Below, one piece after another: positions 45,007 to 52,722 of a stretch of DNA of 64,000 bases. Each line of letters starts with the position of its first letter. The first letter of the stretch is position 1. Below the pieces are notes generated by a model. That model had not been told where the DNA came from and did not search any database. It saw only the letters and a program-made list of their open reading frames with translations. The DNA comes from Streptomyces chromofuscus (GTDB taxonomy: Bacteria > Actinomycetota > Actinomycetes > Streptomycetales > Streptomycetaceae). The stretch lies in contig NZ_CP063374.1 of assembly GCF_015160875.1 (NCBI RefSeq), positions 3,472,001 through 3,536,000 of the forward strand, in the 5' to 3' direction. A program made the position numbers and the translations under genes.

Positions 45007-47265
45007 TCAGGCCGCCGCCACCGGCTGCTTCGCCTCCGTCGCCACCCTCACCGACTCGGGCTCCTGTGCCCCGGGGGCCGATGTGCGCAGGCCCTTGAGG
45101 AGGATGACCAGGCCCGCCGTGACCGCCGTACCGGCCGCGATGGCCAGCAGGTACAGCAGCGGCTTGCCGATCAGGAAGGTGACCCAGATGCCTCCGTGCG
45201 GGGCGCGCAGGGTCGAGCCGAATGCCATGGTCAGGGCGCCGGTGACCGCGCCGCCCGCCATGGACGCGGGGATGACGCGCAGCGGGTCGGCGGCGGCGAA
45301 GGGGATCGCGCCCTCGGAGATGAAGGAGGCGCCGAGGACCCAGGCGGCCTTGCCGTTCTCGCGCTCGGCGTCGGTGAACAACTTCCTGCGGACGGTGGTC
45401 GCCAGTGCCATGCCCAGCGGCGGGACCATGCCGGCGGCCATCACGGCGGCCATGATCTTCATCGCGGAGTCGCTGGGCGCGGCGACGGAGATGCCCGCGG
45501 TGGCGAAGGTGTAGGCCACCTTGTTGACCGGGCCGCCGAGGTCGAAGCACATCATCAGGCCGAGCAGCACGCCCAGCAGGATGGCGTTGGCGCCGGACAG
45601 GCCGTTCAGCCAGTCGGTGAGGGCGTTCTGCGCCTCGGCGATGGGCTTGCCGATGACCACGAACATCAGGAAGCCGACGACCGCGGAGGAGATCAGCGGG
45701 ATCACCACCACGGGCATGATGCCGCGCAGCGGGGCCGGGATGGTGACGCGCTGGATGCCGAGGACGACGCCGCCGGCGATCAGACCGGCGACCAGACCGC
45801 CGAGGAAGCCCGCGCCGATCGTCACGGATATCGCGCCGCCGACGAAGCCGGGCACGAGGCCGGGACGGTCGGCCATGCCGTAGGCGATGTATCCGGCGAG
45901 GACCGGGACGAGGAAGCCGAAGGCCGCGGCGCCGATCTGGAACAGCAGGGCGCCCCAGCTGTCCATCTGGCCCCAGTCGAAGTGCTCGGTGACGGACTTG
46001 GCCTCGTTGATCTGGTAGCCGCCGATCGCGAAGCCGAGGGCGATGAGCAGACCGCCCGCGGCGACGAACGGGACCATGTAGCTCACGCCGGACATCAGCC
46101 ACTTGCGCAGCTTGGTGCCGTAGCCCTCGCCGGGTTCACCGGCGCGTTCGACGGGGGTTCCGCCGGGCTTCGCGGCCGCGGTGGCCTCGCCGCGCTCGGC
46201 CTTGCCCCGGACCTCGGCGATCAGCTCGGCGGGCCGGTTGATGGCCGCCTTCACGCCCGTGTCGACGGTCGGCTTCCCGGCGAAGCGGTCCTTCTCCCGT
46301 ACGGCGACGTCGTGGGCGAAGATCACGCCGTCCGCGGCGGCGATGACCGCCGGGTCGAGCCGGGTGAAGCCGGCCGAGCCCTGCGTCTCGACGACGACCT
46401 CGACACCGGCCTCGCGGCCCGCGTTCTCCAGGGACTCGGCCGCCATGTAGGTGTGAGCGATGCCGGTGGGGCAGGAGGTGACGGCGACGACACGGAAGGG
46501 GCGCGCACCATCACCACGCGCGCCCTGGGAAGAGCCGGGCGCCTCGGCAGACTCTCGTACCTCCGAGGCTTCGAAGGCTTCCGGGGATCCCGGGGCCTCG
46601 CCGGATGCCCAGGCGCCCGAAGTGTCCGGCGCCGCCGAAGAAGCCGAGACACCATCAGTGCCGCCAGAGCCACCACCGCCACCACCGGTTTCACCCGTGG
46701 CGACGCCAGGGGAGGCCGCCCCCGACGCCGCCACGGAGCCTGCAGAGCCCGCGGCACCCGCCGAACCCGCGGCACCGACCGCCTCGGCCGCCCCCGCCTC
46801 ACCGGCGACGACCGTCCCCGGAGTCTCGTCCCCGCGGATGAGCGCCGCCGCGGCCCCCGCGTCCCCCACCGCCCGGAGCGCGTCGGTGAACTCGGCGTTC
46901 ATCAAATGCCGGGCCAGCGACGACAGGATCGTCAGGTGGGCGTCGTCGGCGCCGGCCGGCGCGGCGATCAGGAAGACCAGGTCGGCGGGGCCGTCCGCCG
47001 CGCCGAAGTCGATGCCGGCCGCGCTGCGCCCGAAGGCGAGCGTCGGCTCGGTGACGTGCTCGCTGCGGCAGTGCGGGATGCCGATGCCGCCGTCGAGGCC
47101 GGTCGGCATCTGCGCCTCGCGGGCGGCCACGTCGGCGAGGAAACCCTCCAGGTCGGTCACCCGGCCCAGGGCCACCATGCGCTCGGCGAGGGCCCGCGCC
47201 GCCGCTTCCTTGGTGTCGGCGGACAGGTCGAGATCGACCAGGTCCGCGGTGATCATGTCGCTCAT
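45007..47265 (-). CDS. fruA: Fructose PTS permease FruA (IIA-IIB-IIC)
   Basis: A 752-residue fused fructose-specific enzyme II. IIA (1-145) carries the phospho-His in GIPHCRSEHV, IIB the phospho-Cys in TSCPTGIAHTYMAAE (about 265-280), and IIC (about 385-730) about ten helices. A Gly/Ala/Ser-rich linker (about 150-255) joins IIA and IIB. It imports fructose as fructose-1-phosphate. The ATG at 47265 has AAGGAG 6 bases upstream; an in-frame ATG three codons later is possible. It closes the deoR-fruK-fruA operon, 157 bases after fruK. Confidence 0.96.
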   Translation of the reverse strand: MSDMITADLVDLDLSADTKEAAARALAERMVALGRVTDLEGFLADVAAREAQMPTGLDGGIGIPHCRSEHVTEPTLAFGRSAAGIDFGAADGPADLVFLIAAPAGADDAHLTILSSLARHLMNAEFTDALRAVGDAGAAAALIRGDETPGTVVAGEAGAAEAVGAAGSAGAAGSAGSVAASGAASPGVATGETGGGGGGSGGTDGVSASSAAPDTSGAWASGEAPGSPEAFEASEVRESAEAPGSSQGARGDGARPFRVVAVTSCPTGIAHTYMAAESLENAGREAGVEVVVETQGSAGFTRLDPAVIAAADGVIFAHDVAVREKDRFAGKPTVDTGVKAAINRPAELIAEVRGKAERGEATAAAKPGGTPVERAGEPGEGYGTKLRKWLMSGVSYMVPFVAAGGLLIALGFAIGGYQINEAKSVTEHFDWGQMDSWGALLFQIGAAAFGFLVPVLAGYIAYGMADRPGLVPGFVGGAISVTIGAGFLGGLVAGLIAGGVVLGIQRVTIPAPLRGIMPVVVIPLISSAVVGFLMFVVIGKPIAEAQNALTDWLNGLSGANAILLGVLLGLMMCFDLGGPVNKVAYTFATAGISVAAPSDSAMKIMAAVMAAGMVPPLGMALATTVRRKLFTDAERENGKAAWVLGASFISEGAIPFAAADPLRVIPASMAGGAVTGALTMAFGSTLRAPHGGIWVTFLIGKPLLYLLAIAAGTAVTAGLVILLKGLRTSAPGAQEPESVRVATEAKQPVAAA

Positions 47266-47422
47266 CGCGGGCTCCTTAGCACGCGTATCGCCCGGGAGGT
47301 GGGGTGGGCGGGGAAGGGGACGGGGGTGCTGTGGGGGGTGGTGGCAGCCGCGACGAGTAACGGGGAGCCCCGCCGCGCACCGGCCGATTCAGGAAATGCG
47401 GAACGTGGCGCCGTACGCCCGC

Positions 47423-48370
47423 TCATGACACCGGCTCCTTCAGCTCGCGGTCGACCGGCACGTCCGAGGTGACCGTGACCGCCGCCGGGTCCAGGTCGTC
47501 CGGCGTCGGCATCACGCTGCCGGGCAGGCGGACGGCGGCCGCGCCGTGGGCGATGGCGGAGGCGAGGGCCTTGGGGCCGTAGCCGCCGGCGATCAGGAAG
47601 CCGGCGAGGGAGGAGTCACCGGCGCCCACGTTGGAGCGCACGACGTCCACGCGCGCGGTGCCGAACCAGATGCCCGCGCTGTCCACGAGCAGCTGCCCGT
47701 CGGCGCCCAGACTCGCCAGCACGGCGCGTGCGCCCCGCTCGCGCAACTCCTCGGCCGCCTTCAGCGCGTCGCCCACCGTGGCCAGGGGCCGCCCGACCGC
47801 CTCGGAGAGCTCCTCGGCGTTGGGCTTCACCACGTCGGGCCGCTCCCGCAACGCCTCCAGCAGCGCACGCCCCGAGGTGTCCAGCGCGATCCTTGCGCCC
47901 CCGGCGTGCGCCCGCGCGACCAGCTCGGCGTACCAGGAGGGGGCGAGCCCGCGCGGCAGGCTGCCGCAGCACGCGATCCAGTCGGTGTCCCGCGCCTCGG
48001 CGCGCACCGTCTGAAAGAGCAGCTCCTGCTCCTGGGCCGACAGCTCCGGCCCCGGCGCGTTGATCTTTGTCAGGACGCCGTCCGCCTCCGCGAGCGCGAT
48101 GTTCGAACGGGTGGCGCCCGCGATCGGGACCGGCGCGACCTTGATGCCCTGTGCGTCGAGCAGGTCGGCGACGAGCGCCCCCGGCGCACCTCCCAGAGGC
48201 AGTACGGCCACCGTGCGCCGGCCGGCGGCCGCGACGGCGCGCGAGACGTTGACGCCCTTGCCGCCGGGGTCCATGCGCTCGCCGCCGGCGCGGATGACCC
48301 CGCCGCGCTCCAGGGAGGGGACCTCGTAGGTGCGGTCGAGGGACGGGTTGGGGGTGACGGTGAGGATCAT
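47423..48370 (-). CDS. fruK: 1-phosphofructokinase
   Basis: A 315-residue PfkB-family kinase: TVTPNPSLDRTYEV at the N-terminus, GGKGVNVSRAVAAAG (PfkB signature 1) and NVGAGDSSLAGFL with the catalytic Asp. It phosphorylates fructose-1-phosphate made by FruA. ATG at 48370 overlaps the regulator's stop (ATGA). Confidence 0.96.
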   Translation of the reverse strand: MILTVTPNPSLDRTYEVPSLERGGVIRAGGERMDPGGKGVNVSRAVAAAGRRTVAVLPLGGAPGALVADLLDAQGIKVAPVPIAGATRSNIALAEADGVLTKINAPGPELSAQEQELLFQTVRAEARDTDWIACCGSLPRGLAPSWYAELVARAHAGGARIALDTSGRALLEALRERPDVVKPNAEELSEAVGRPLATVGDALKAAEELRERGARAVLASLGADGQLLVDSAGIWFGTARVDVVRSNVGAGDSSLAGFLIAGGYGPKALASAIAHGAAAVRLPGSVMPTPDDLDPAAVTVTSDVPVDRELKEPVS

Positions 48371-49128
48371 GCGCGTACCACTTCCGTGCCGCCGCGCTCG
48401 ATGGCGGCGGCGTCGTCGGGGCTCAGCCCGCTGTCGGTGATCAGCAGGTCCACGTCGCTCAGATCGCCGAAGCGGGCGAAGTGCTCCTGGCCGTGCTTGA
48501 GGGAGTCGGCGAGCAGCACCACGCGGCGGGCGGCGGCCACCGCCGCGCGCTTGACCGCGGCCTCGGCGAGGTCGGGGGTGGTCAGTCCGTGGTCGGCGGA
48601 GAAGCCGTTGGCCGCCACGAAGAGGACGTCCGCCCGGATCTCGCCGTAGGCCCGCAGCGCCCAGGCGTCCACGGCGGCGCGCGTGCGGTGCCGTACGCGC
48701 CCCCCGACGAGATGGAGCTGGATGCCCGGGTGGTCGGCGAGGCGGGCCGCGATGGGCAGGCTGTGCGTGACGACGGTGAGCGTGGCCTCCAGCGGGATGG
48801 CGGCGGCCAGCCGGGCCACCGTCGTGCCGGCGTCGAGGATCATCGTGCCCTCGGTGGGCAGCTCGGCGAGGGCCGCCTTGGCGATGCGGTCCTTCTCGTC
48901 GGCCGCCGTGGACTCGCGCTCGGCGAGGTCCGGCTCGAAGTCGAGGCGGCCGACCGGGATGGCGCCGCCGTGCACCCGGCGGACGAGACCGGCCCGGTCC
49001 AGGGCCTTCAGGTCGCGGCGGATCGTCTCGGCCGTGACCTGGAACTCCTCGGCCAGCGACAGCACGTCCACCCGGCCGCCGTCACGGGCGATACGGAGGA
49101 TCTCCTGCTGCCGCTCCGGTGCGTACAT
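48367..49128 (-). CDS. DeoR-family fructose operon regulator (FruR-like)
   Basis: A 253-residue DeoR regulator: MYAPERQQEILRIARDGG, helix-turn-helix at 18-50 (LAEEFQVTAETIRRDLKAL) and the sugar-phosphate sensor domain with LDAGTTVARL and FVAANGFSADHGLTT. It heads the fru operon and probably represses it unless fructose-1-phosphate is present. The ATG at 49128 has GGAGG 9 bases upstream; the GTG at 49134 is too near that site. Confidence 0.93.
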   Translation of the reverse strand: MYAPERQQEILRIARDGGRVDVLSLAEEFQVTAETIRRDLKALDRAGLVRRVHGGAIPVGRLDFEPDLAERESTAADEKDRIAKAALAELPTEGTMILDAGTTVARLAAAIPLEATLTVVTHSLPIAARLADHPGIQLHLVGGRVRHRTRAAVDAWALRAYGEIRADVLFVAANGFSADHGLTTPDLAEAAVKRAAVAAARRVVLLADSLKHGQEHFARFGDLSDVDLLITDSGLSPDDAAAIERGGTEVVRA

Positions 49129-49144
49129 GCCCACTCGCCTCCGA

Positions 49145-49232
49145 CTGTGCCCGAACGTGTGGTTTCTCCTCGCAGACTACGCGCGCATTTCCATAAAGTA
49201 AACACGCTCGGGCACAGCCAGACACAAACGGG
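49145..49232 (-). promoter_or_regulatory. Promoter and operators of the fructose operon
   Basis: On the minus strand a -35 TTTACT (49197-49202) and -10 TAGTCT (49174-49179) are spaced 17 bases. A 15-base motif CTGTGCCCGARCGTG occurs as CTGTGCCCGAACGTG at 49145-49159 and inverted as CACGCTCGGGCACAG at 49203-49217, one on each side of the promoter, with a weaker third copy near 49219-49232. This fits looping repression by the adjacent DeoR protein. Confidence 0.75.
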
Positions 49233-49353
49233 CATCAGTGGTCTGTCGGCCCTCTGCCTGCACGAACCCGCACACCGGGCCCGCCGAACCCCTGACGCAC
49301 TGTCATGGTGTCCGTATCCTGAACAGCGGGACACAGCTTCTCGGGGGGGTGTT

Positions 49354-50175
49354 GTGGACAGGGACGACCGGAAGCGCCGCGCGCGGTGGGACCACGATCT
49401 GCAGACGCGCATGGTCGAAGCGCTCCTCGGGTCACCCCTGGTGGCCGACCAGCGATCACGAGCCCTTCTCGTCGAACTGATCGGCGACGGCTTGGGGCGC
49501 CGCCCCGTCCTGCGGGAACAGCCCACCGCCCAGGTACAGGTGGTGGAAATCGTCCGCTACTGCCTCGCCACCCGGGGTGGACCGTCGGCGCTGTCGTCCG
49601 CCGTGCGCCTGTTGGAGGGGGACAGCCACACCGCCTCGACCGTCGCCCGCCTCGTGCGTGAGTGGACGAGCCTGCGGGGCGGTGAGCATCAGCAGGCCGC
49701 GACGGCGCTGCCCGACGCCGCGCCCCCGGGTCGACGCCGGGATTTCCTCCTCTCCTACTCCCCCGTCGGTCGCGACTGGGCCAACTGGATCTCCTGGCAC
49801 CTGGAGGCAGCCGGATTCACCGTGCTGGCCCAGGAGCGGGCTTCCTCGCCGGACCGCATCGCGCGGGACGCGCTGGAGAGGGGACTGAGCGAGTGCGATC
49901 GGATCCTCGCCGTACTGTCCCCGGCTCACACGCCGTCCCCGGGCGGGGGCCGGGAGCGGCCGACAGCGCGGGACGAAAGCTCGCTGGGCGTGGCCCACCG
50001 GCTGATACCCGTCAGGGTGACCCCGCTCACGCGGTACGACCCACCGGCCGGAACGGTGTGGATAGACCTGGTGGACTCGGGCCCCGAGGAGGCTCGCAGA
50101 CGCCTGCTGGACGGCATCGGGGGTGTCCGCACCGCCCCGGCCGAGCCGCTCACGCCTCCTCGGTTCCCCGGCTGA
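49354..50175 (+). CDS. EAD-TIR domain protein (candidate conflict-system effector)
   Basis: A 273-residue protein with two parts. Residues about 5-105 are an effector-associated domain (EAD) whose RALLVELIGDGLGRRPVLRE core is nearly the same as in the next gene. Residues about 130-240 form a TIR-like domain beginning DFLLSYSPVGRDWANWISWHL. The usual catalytic Glu region (S-x-x-W-C-x-x-E) is not evident, so NADase activity is uncertain. In predicted conflict systems, EADs couple an effector to its partner through homotypic contacts. GTG at 49354 has a G-rich ribosome site. First of four same-strand genes. Confidence 0.82.
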   Translation: MDRDDRKRRARWDHDLQTRMVEALLGSPLVADQRSRALLVELIGDGLGRRPVLREQPTAQVQVVEIVRYCLATRGGPSALSSAVRLLEGDSHTASTVARLVREWTSLRGGEHQQAATALPDAAPPGRRRDFLLSYSPVGRDWANWISWHLEAAGFTVLAQERASSPDRIARDALERGLSECDRILAVLSPAHTPSPGGGRERPTARDESSLGVAHRLIPVRVTPLTRYDPPAGTVWIDLVDSGPEEARRRLLDGIGGVRTAPAEPLTPPRFPG

Positions 50176-50186
50176 GCGCGGCCGCG

Positions 50187-51695
50187 TTGACGACTGGGAG
50201 CCGCGGTGCGAGCGCCGGGTCGGCGTCGGCCATACGCGAGCGGATCCGTGCCGACACCCTTTCCCTGCTGCTGGCCATGCGCACCCTTGAGGACCGTCAG
50301 GCCAGGGCGCTGTTGGTGGAGCTGGTCGGTGAGGCGGTGGGCCGACGGGTGGTGGTGAGGGAGCAGACCACCGCACAGCTGCAGTTCCTGGAGCTGGTCC
50401 GGTTCTGTGCGGCGCAGGAGGACGGGCTGGTGGGCCTGGCGCGCACGCTGCCGATGCTGGAGCAGGACTGCCCCGAGGCTCTGGTCATGCGGCAGCTGGC
50501 CGACGAATGGGCCGCCGTGCAGTCGCTCACCGGGCTGTCCGAGGTCACCGACTCGTGGCAGTTCCTCTGCGAGTCCCTCGGGACGTTGCCGGTGTCGTCC
50601 GCGATGCGGGTGGCGCTGGTCCGGGCGGCCACGGACGCCAGGCTGTCCGCGCCGCCACCGCACGCCGAGACCCCCTGGCACGACTTCCTGCATCTGGCGG
50701 GCCACAACGCGGCCCCCGGCGGGCTGCCTCCCTGGATGCTCTACCTCGACCGGAGCACGGCACACATGGATCCCCGCACCGCCGTCGAAGTACTGGCCCG
50801 CAACAGGCAGTGGGCCCGCACGTGCGACCTGGCCGTGCGTCTGGACCAGGAGCGGGCCCGTCCCCTGCCGGCGCCGATCCCGGCCCGGCGCCACCAGGAG
50901 TACCTGGCCATTCACATCACACCCGACCCGCTGGAGAGCGGCTTCTACACACTGGCGCACGCCTTCATGTCCGACGCGCGCGGCCTGGGCTGGGAGCACG
51001 GCGACGCACCGGTCAGGGTGCCGGAGGAGGGATTGCAGCCTGCGGTCGGCTCGATCATCCGGCAGATCGAGCGGACCGGCGGTGACCGATCCGCGCAGCT
51101 GTGGCTGGAGTTCGTCCTCCCCTTCGAGTTGCTCAACCTGCCCGTGCACTGGTGGCCCAGAGACACCAGTGAGGTGCCGCACGTACCGCTCACGGTGGAC
51201 TACCCGATCGTCGTCCGCAGCCTTGACAGGCTGCAGAACAGTGCCTGGCACCGGTTCTGGCGCCACCGCTGGGAGCAGTTGGGGGTCGGCGAGCATGCGT
51301 CCAAGTCGGTGTTCATGAATGTTCCCCGCACCAACGGCCGGCATCTGCGCGGCCTGGAGGCCAGGCTCAGCGACAACGAGCATCTCGTGGCCCTGGTGCT
51401 GAGCGAGCCGCCGCTGCGTGACCGGGAGGACGGGCGGCGGGAGCTGCAGGCGGCCTTGCGCAGCGGTCTGCCCGTGGTGATCTGGCACGGCGCGGGCAAC
51501 TCCACAGCGGAGTTCCGGGCCGCGCTCAGCACGCTGCTCGACGAAGGGCTGCAGCGGTTCCCCGCGAGGGTCGCCGCGTTCCGGCGTCAGGCGGCCATCG
51601 ACGCCGACGACGGGGACGCGACGCACCTGGGCCGGCACCTCATGGTCCTGTGGGACGACCCCGACCGGAAACCCGTGCATCCGGAGGTGGGGTGA
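50187..51695 (+). CDS. EAD-VMAP protein (vWA-MoxR-associated protein)
   Basis: A protein of about 502 residues. The N-terminal EAD (about 12-110) contains RALLVELVGEAVGRRVVVRE, matching the EAD of the previous protein. A middle segment follows, then the VMAP-C domain (about 235-500), beginning EYLAIHITPDPLESGFYTL and including LWLEFVLPFELLNLPVHWW. VMAP proteins are the third partner of vWA-MoxR ternary systems predicted to regulate biological conflict. The start is uncertain: TTG 50187, or CTG 50172 overlapping the previous stop (CTGA); GTG codons nearby are out of frame. Confidence 0.8.
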   Translation: MTTGSRGASAGSASAIRERIRADTLSLLLAMRTLEDRQARALLVELVGEAVGRRVVVREQTTAQLQFLELVRFCAAQEDGLVGLARTLPMLEQDCPEALVMRQLADEWAAVQSLTGLSEVTDSWQFLCESLGTLPVSSAMRVALVRAATDARLSAPPPHAETPWHDFLHLAGHNAAPGGLPPWMLYLDRSTAHMDPRTAVEVLARNRQWARTCDLAVRLDQERARPLPAPIPARRHQEYLAIHITPDPLESGFYTLAHAFMSDARGLGWEHGDAPVRVPEEGLQPAVGSIIRQIERTGGDRSAQLWLEFVLPFELLNLPVHWWPRDTSEVPHVPLTVDYPIVVRSLDRLQNSAWHRFWRHRWEQLGVGEHASKSVFMNVPRTNGRHLRGLEARLSDNEHLVALVLSEPPLRDREDGRRELQAALRSGLPVVIWHGAGNSTAEFRAALSTLLDEGLQRFPARVAAFRRQAAIDADDGDATHLGRHLMVLWDDPDRKPVHPEVG

Positions 51696-51777
51696 CCACG
51701 ACCCACGCCCCTTCGCGACCGCCCCGGGCCCCCGTCCGCCCACCGCATCCGTGAACCAACGACCGAGGGGACGCTTC

Positions 51778-52722
51778 ATGCCTGCGAGCACCGAGCCGTG
51801 GGACATCTACCGAGGCACCGGCCGCCCCGGCACCCGCGAGGAGTGGCCCGAGCCACCGGCATGGCGCAGGTACGGGGGCGGTCCTGATCTGCCGGCTCCG
51901 CCGTCCGAGGACTTCGACGCCTCCGTCCTGCTCGGCGACCCTGAGCGGCCGCTGCCACCCGTGCCGGAGGAGGTGGACCGGGTCAACGCGGCACTGCGTC
52001 TGCGTCGTCCGCTGCTCGTCAGCGGCGAGCCCGGCACCGGCAAGTCGTCGCTTGCGTACCGCATCAGCCGCGAACTGGGCCTCGGTCGTGTGCTGCGCTG
52101 GCAGATCACCAGCCTGAGCACCCTCCAGGAGGGGCTGTACGGCGGTGACGGCCGGCTCGGGCCGCTCGGCACCGCCTTCCTGCCCCACCGCAGACCCCGG
52201 GTGCTGCTGATCGACCACCTGGACCAGGCGGAGATCGCGCTGCCGGAGGACTTGTGCTCGGTGCTGTCGGCCGGCGGCTTCTCCCTGCGCGGTGCGCCGC
52301 CGGACCGTGAGATGCGGGTGGCGGCGGACGACGACCCGGCCACCCCCCTCACGCTGCCCGGCCCAGTGGTGCGCTGCCACGCCTTTCCGGTCGTGGTGAT
52401 CACGACCTCGGGGGCCCGGGACCTGCCGTACGCCCTCGTACGTCGCTGTGTCGGCCTGCGGATGCCCCGGCCCTCGCCCGAGCTGCTCCGCGCCGTCGCC
52501 GCGGCCCGCTTCCCGGCGGACGGACCCGGCGCGCCCGCCGCTGACATGATCGACGCTTTTCTCGACCGGGCCGCCCGCGACGAGGGATCCCTCGTGGAAC
52601 GGTTCCTGGACGCTCTGCACCTGGCCGTCGGCGGAGCCCTGGAGGCCGTCACGGCTCAAGGGCGAAGCTGGCAGGAGGCCGTCGACACCGTGTGGCAGTG
52701 GACCGCGGCGGAGGAACCGTGA
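51778..52722 (+). CDS. MoxR-like AAA ATPase with altered Walker B and sensor 1
   Basis: A 314-residue MoxR-type AAA protein. Walker A is GEPGTGKSS (83-91). The Walker B segment reads VLLIDHLDQAE, so His147 stands where the catalytic Glu is expected. The sensor-1 segment reads VVVITTSGARDLP, with Ser211 in place of the usual Asn. Arg residues for the finger (VRRCVGLRMPRP) remain. It may bind ATP but hydrolyse it poorly. GAGGGG precedes the ATG at 51778. Its TGA overlaps the GTG of the next gene, so the two are co-translated. Confidence 0.85.
   Translation: MPASTEPWDIYRGTGRPGTREEWPEPPAWRRYGGGPDLPAPPSEDFDASVLLGDPERPLPPVPEEVDRVNAALRLRRPLLVSGEPGTGKSSLAYRISRELGLGRVLRWQITSLSTLQEGLYGGDGRLGPLGTAFLPHRRPRVLLIDHLDQAEIALPEDLCSVLSAGGFSLRGAPPDREMRVAADDDPATPLTLPGPVVRCHAFPVVVITTSGARDLPYALVRRCVGLRMPRPSPELLRAVAAARFPADGPGAPAADMIDAFLDRAARDEGSLVERFLDALHLAVGGALEAVTAQGRSWQEAVDTVWQWTAAEEP

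Noticed and set aside
46500..46820. Linker in FruA considered as a frameshift or insertion
   Set aside because: The frame is intact from IIA to IIB, and Ala/Gly/Ser linkers are usual in fused actinobacterial FruA.
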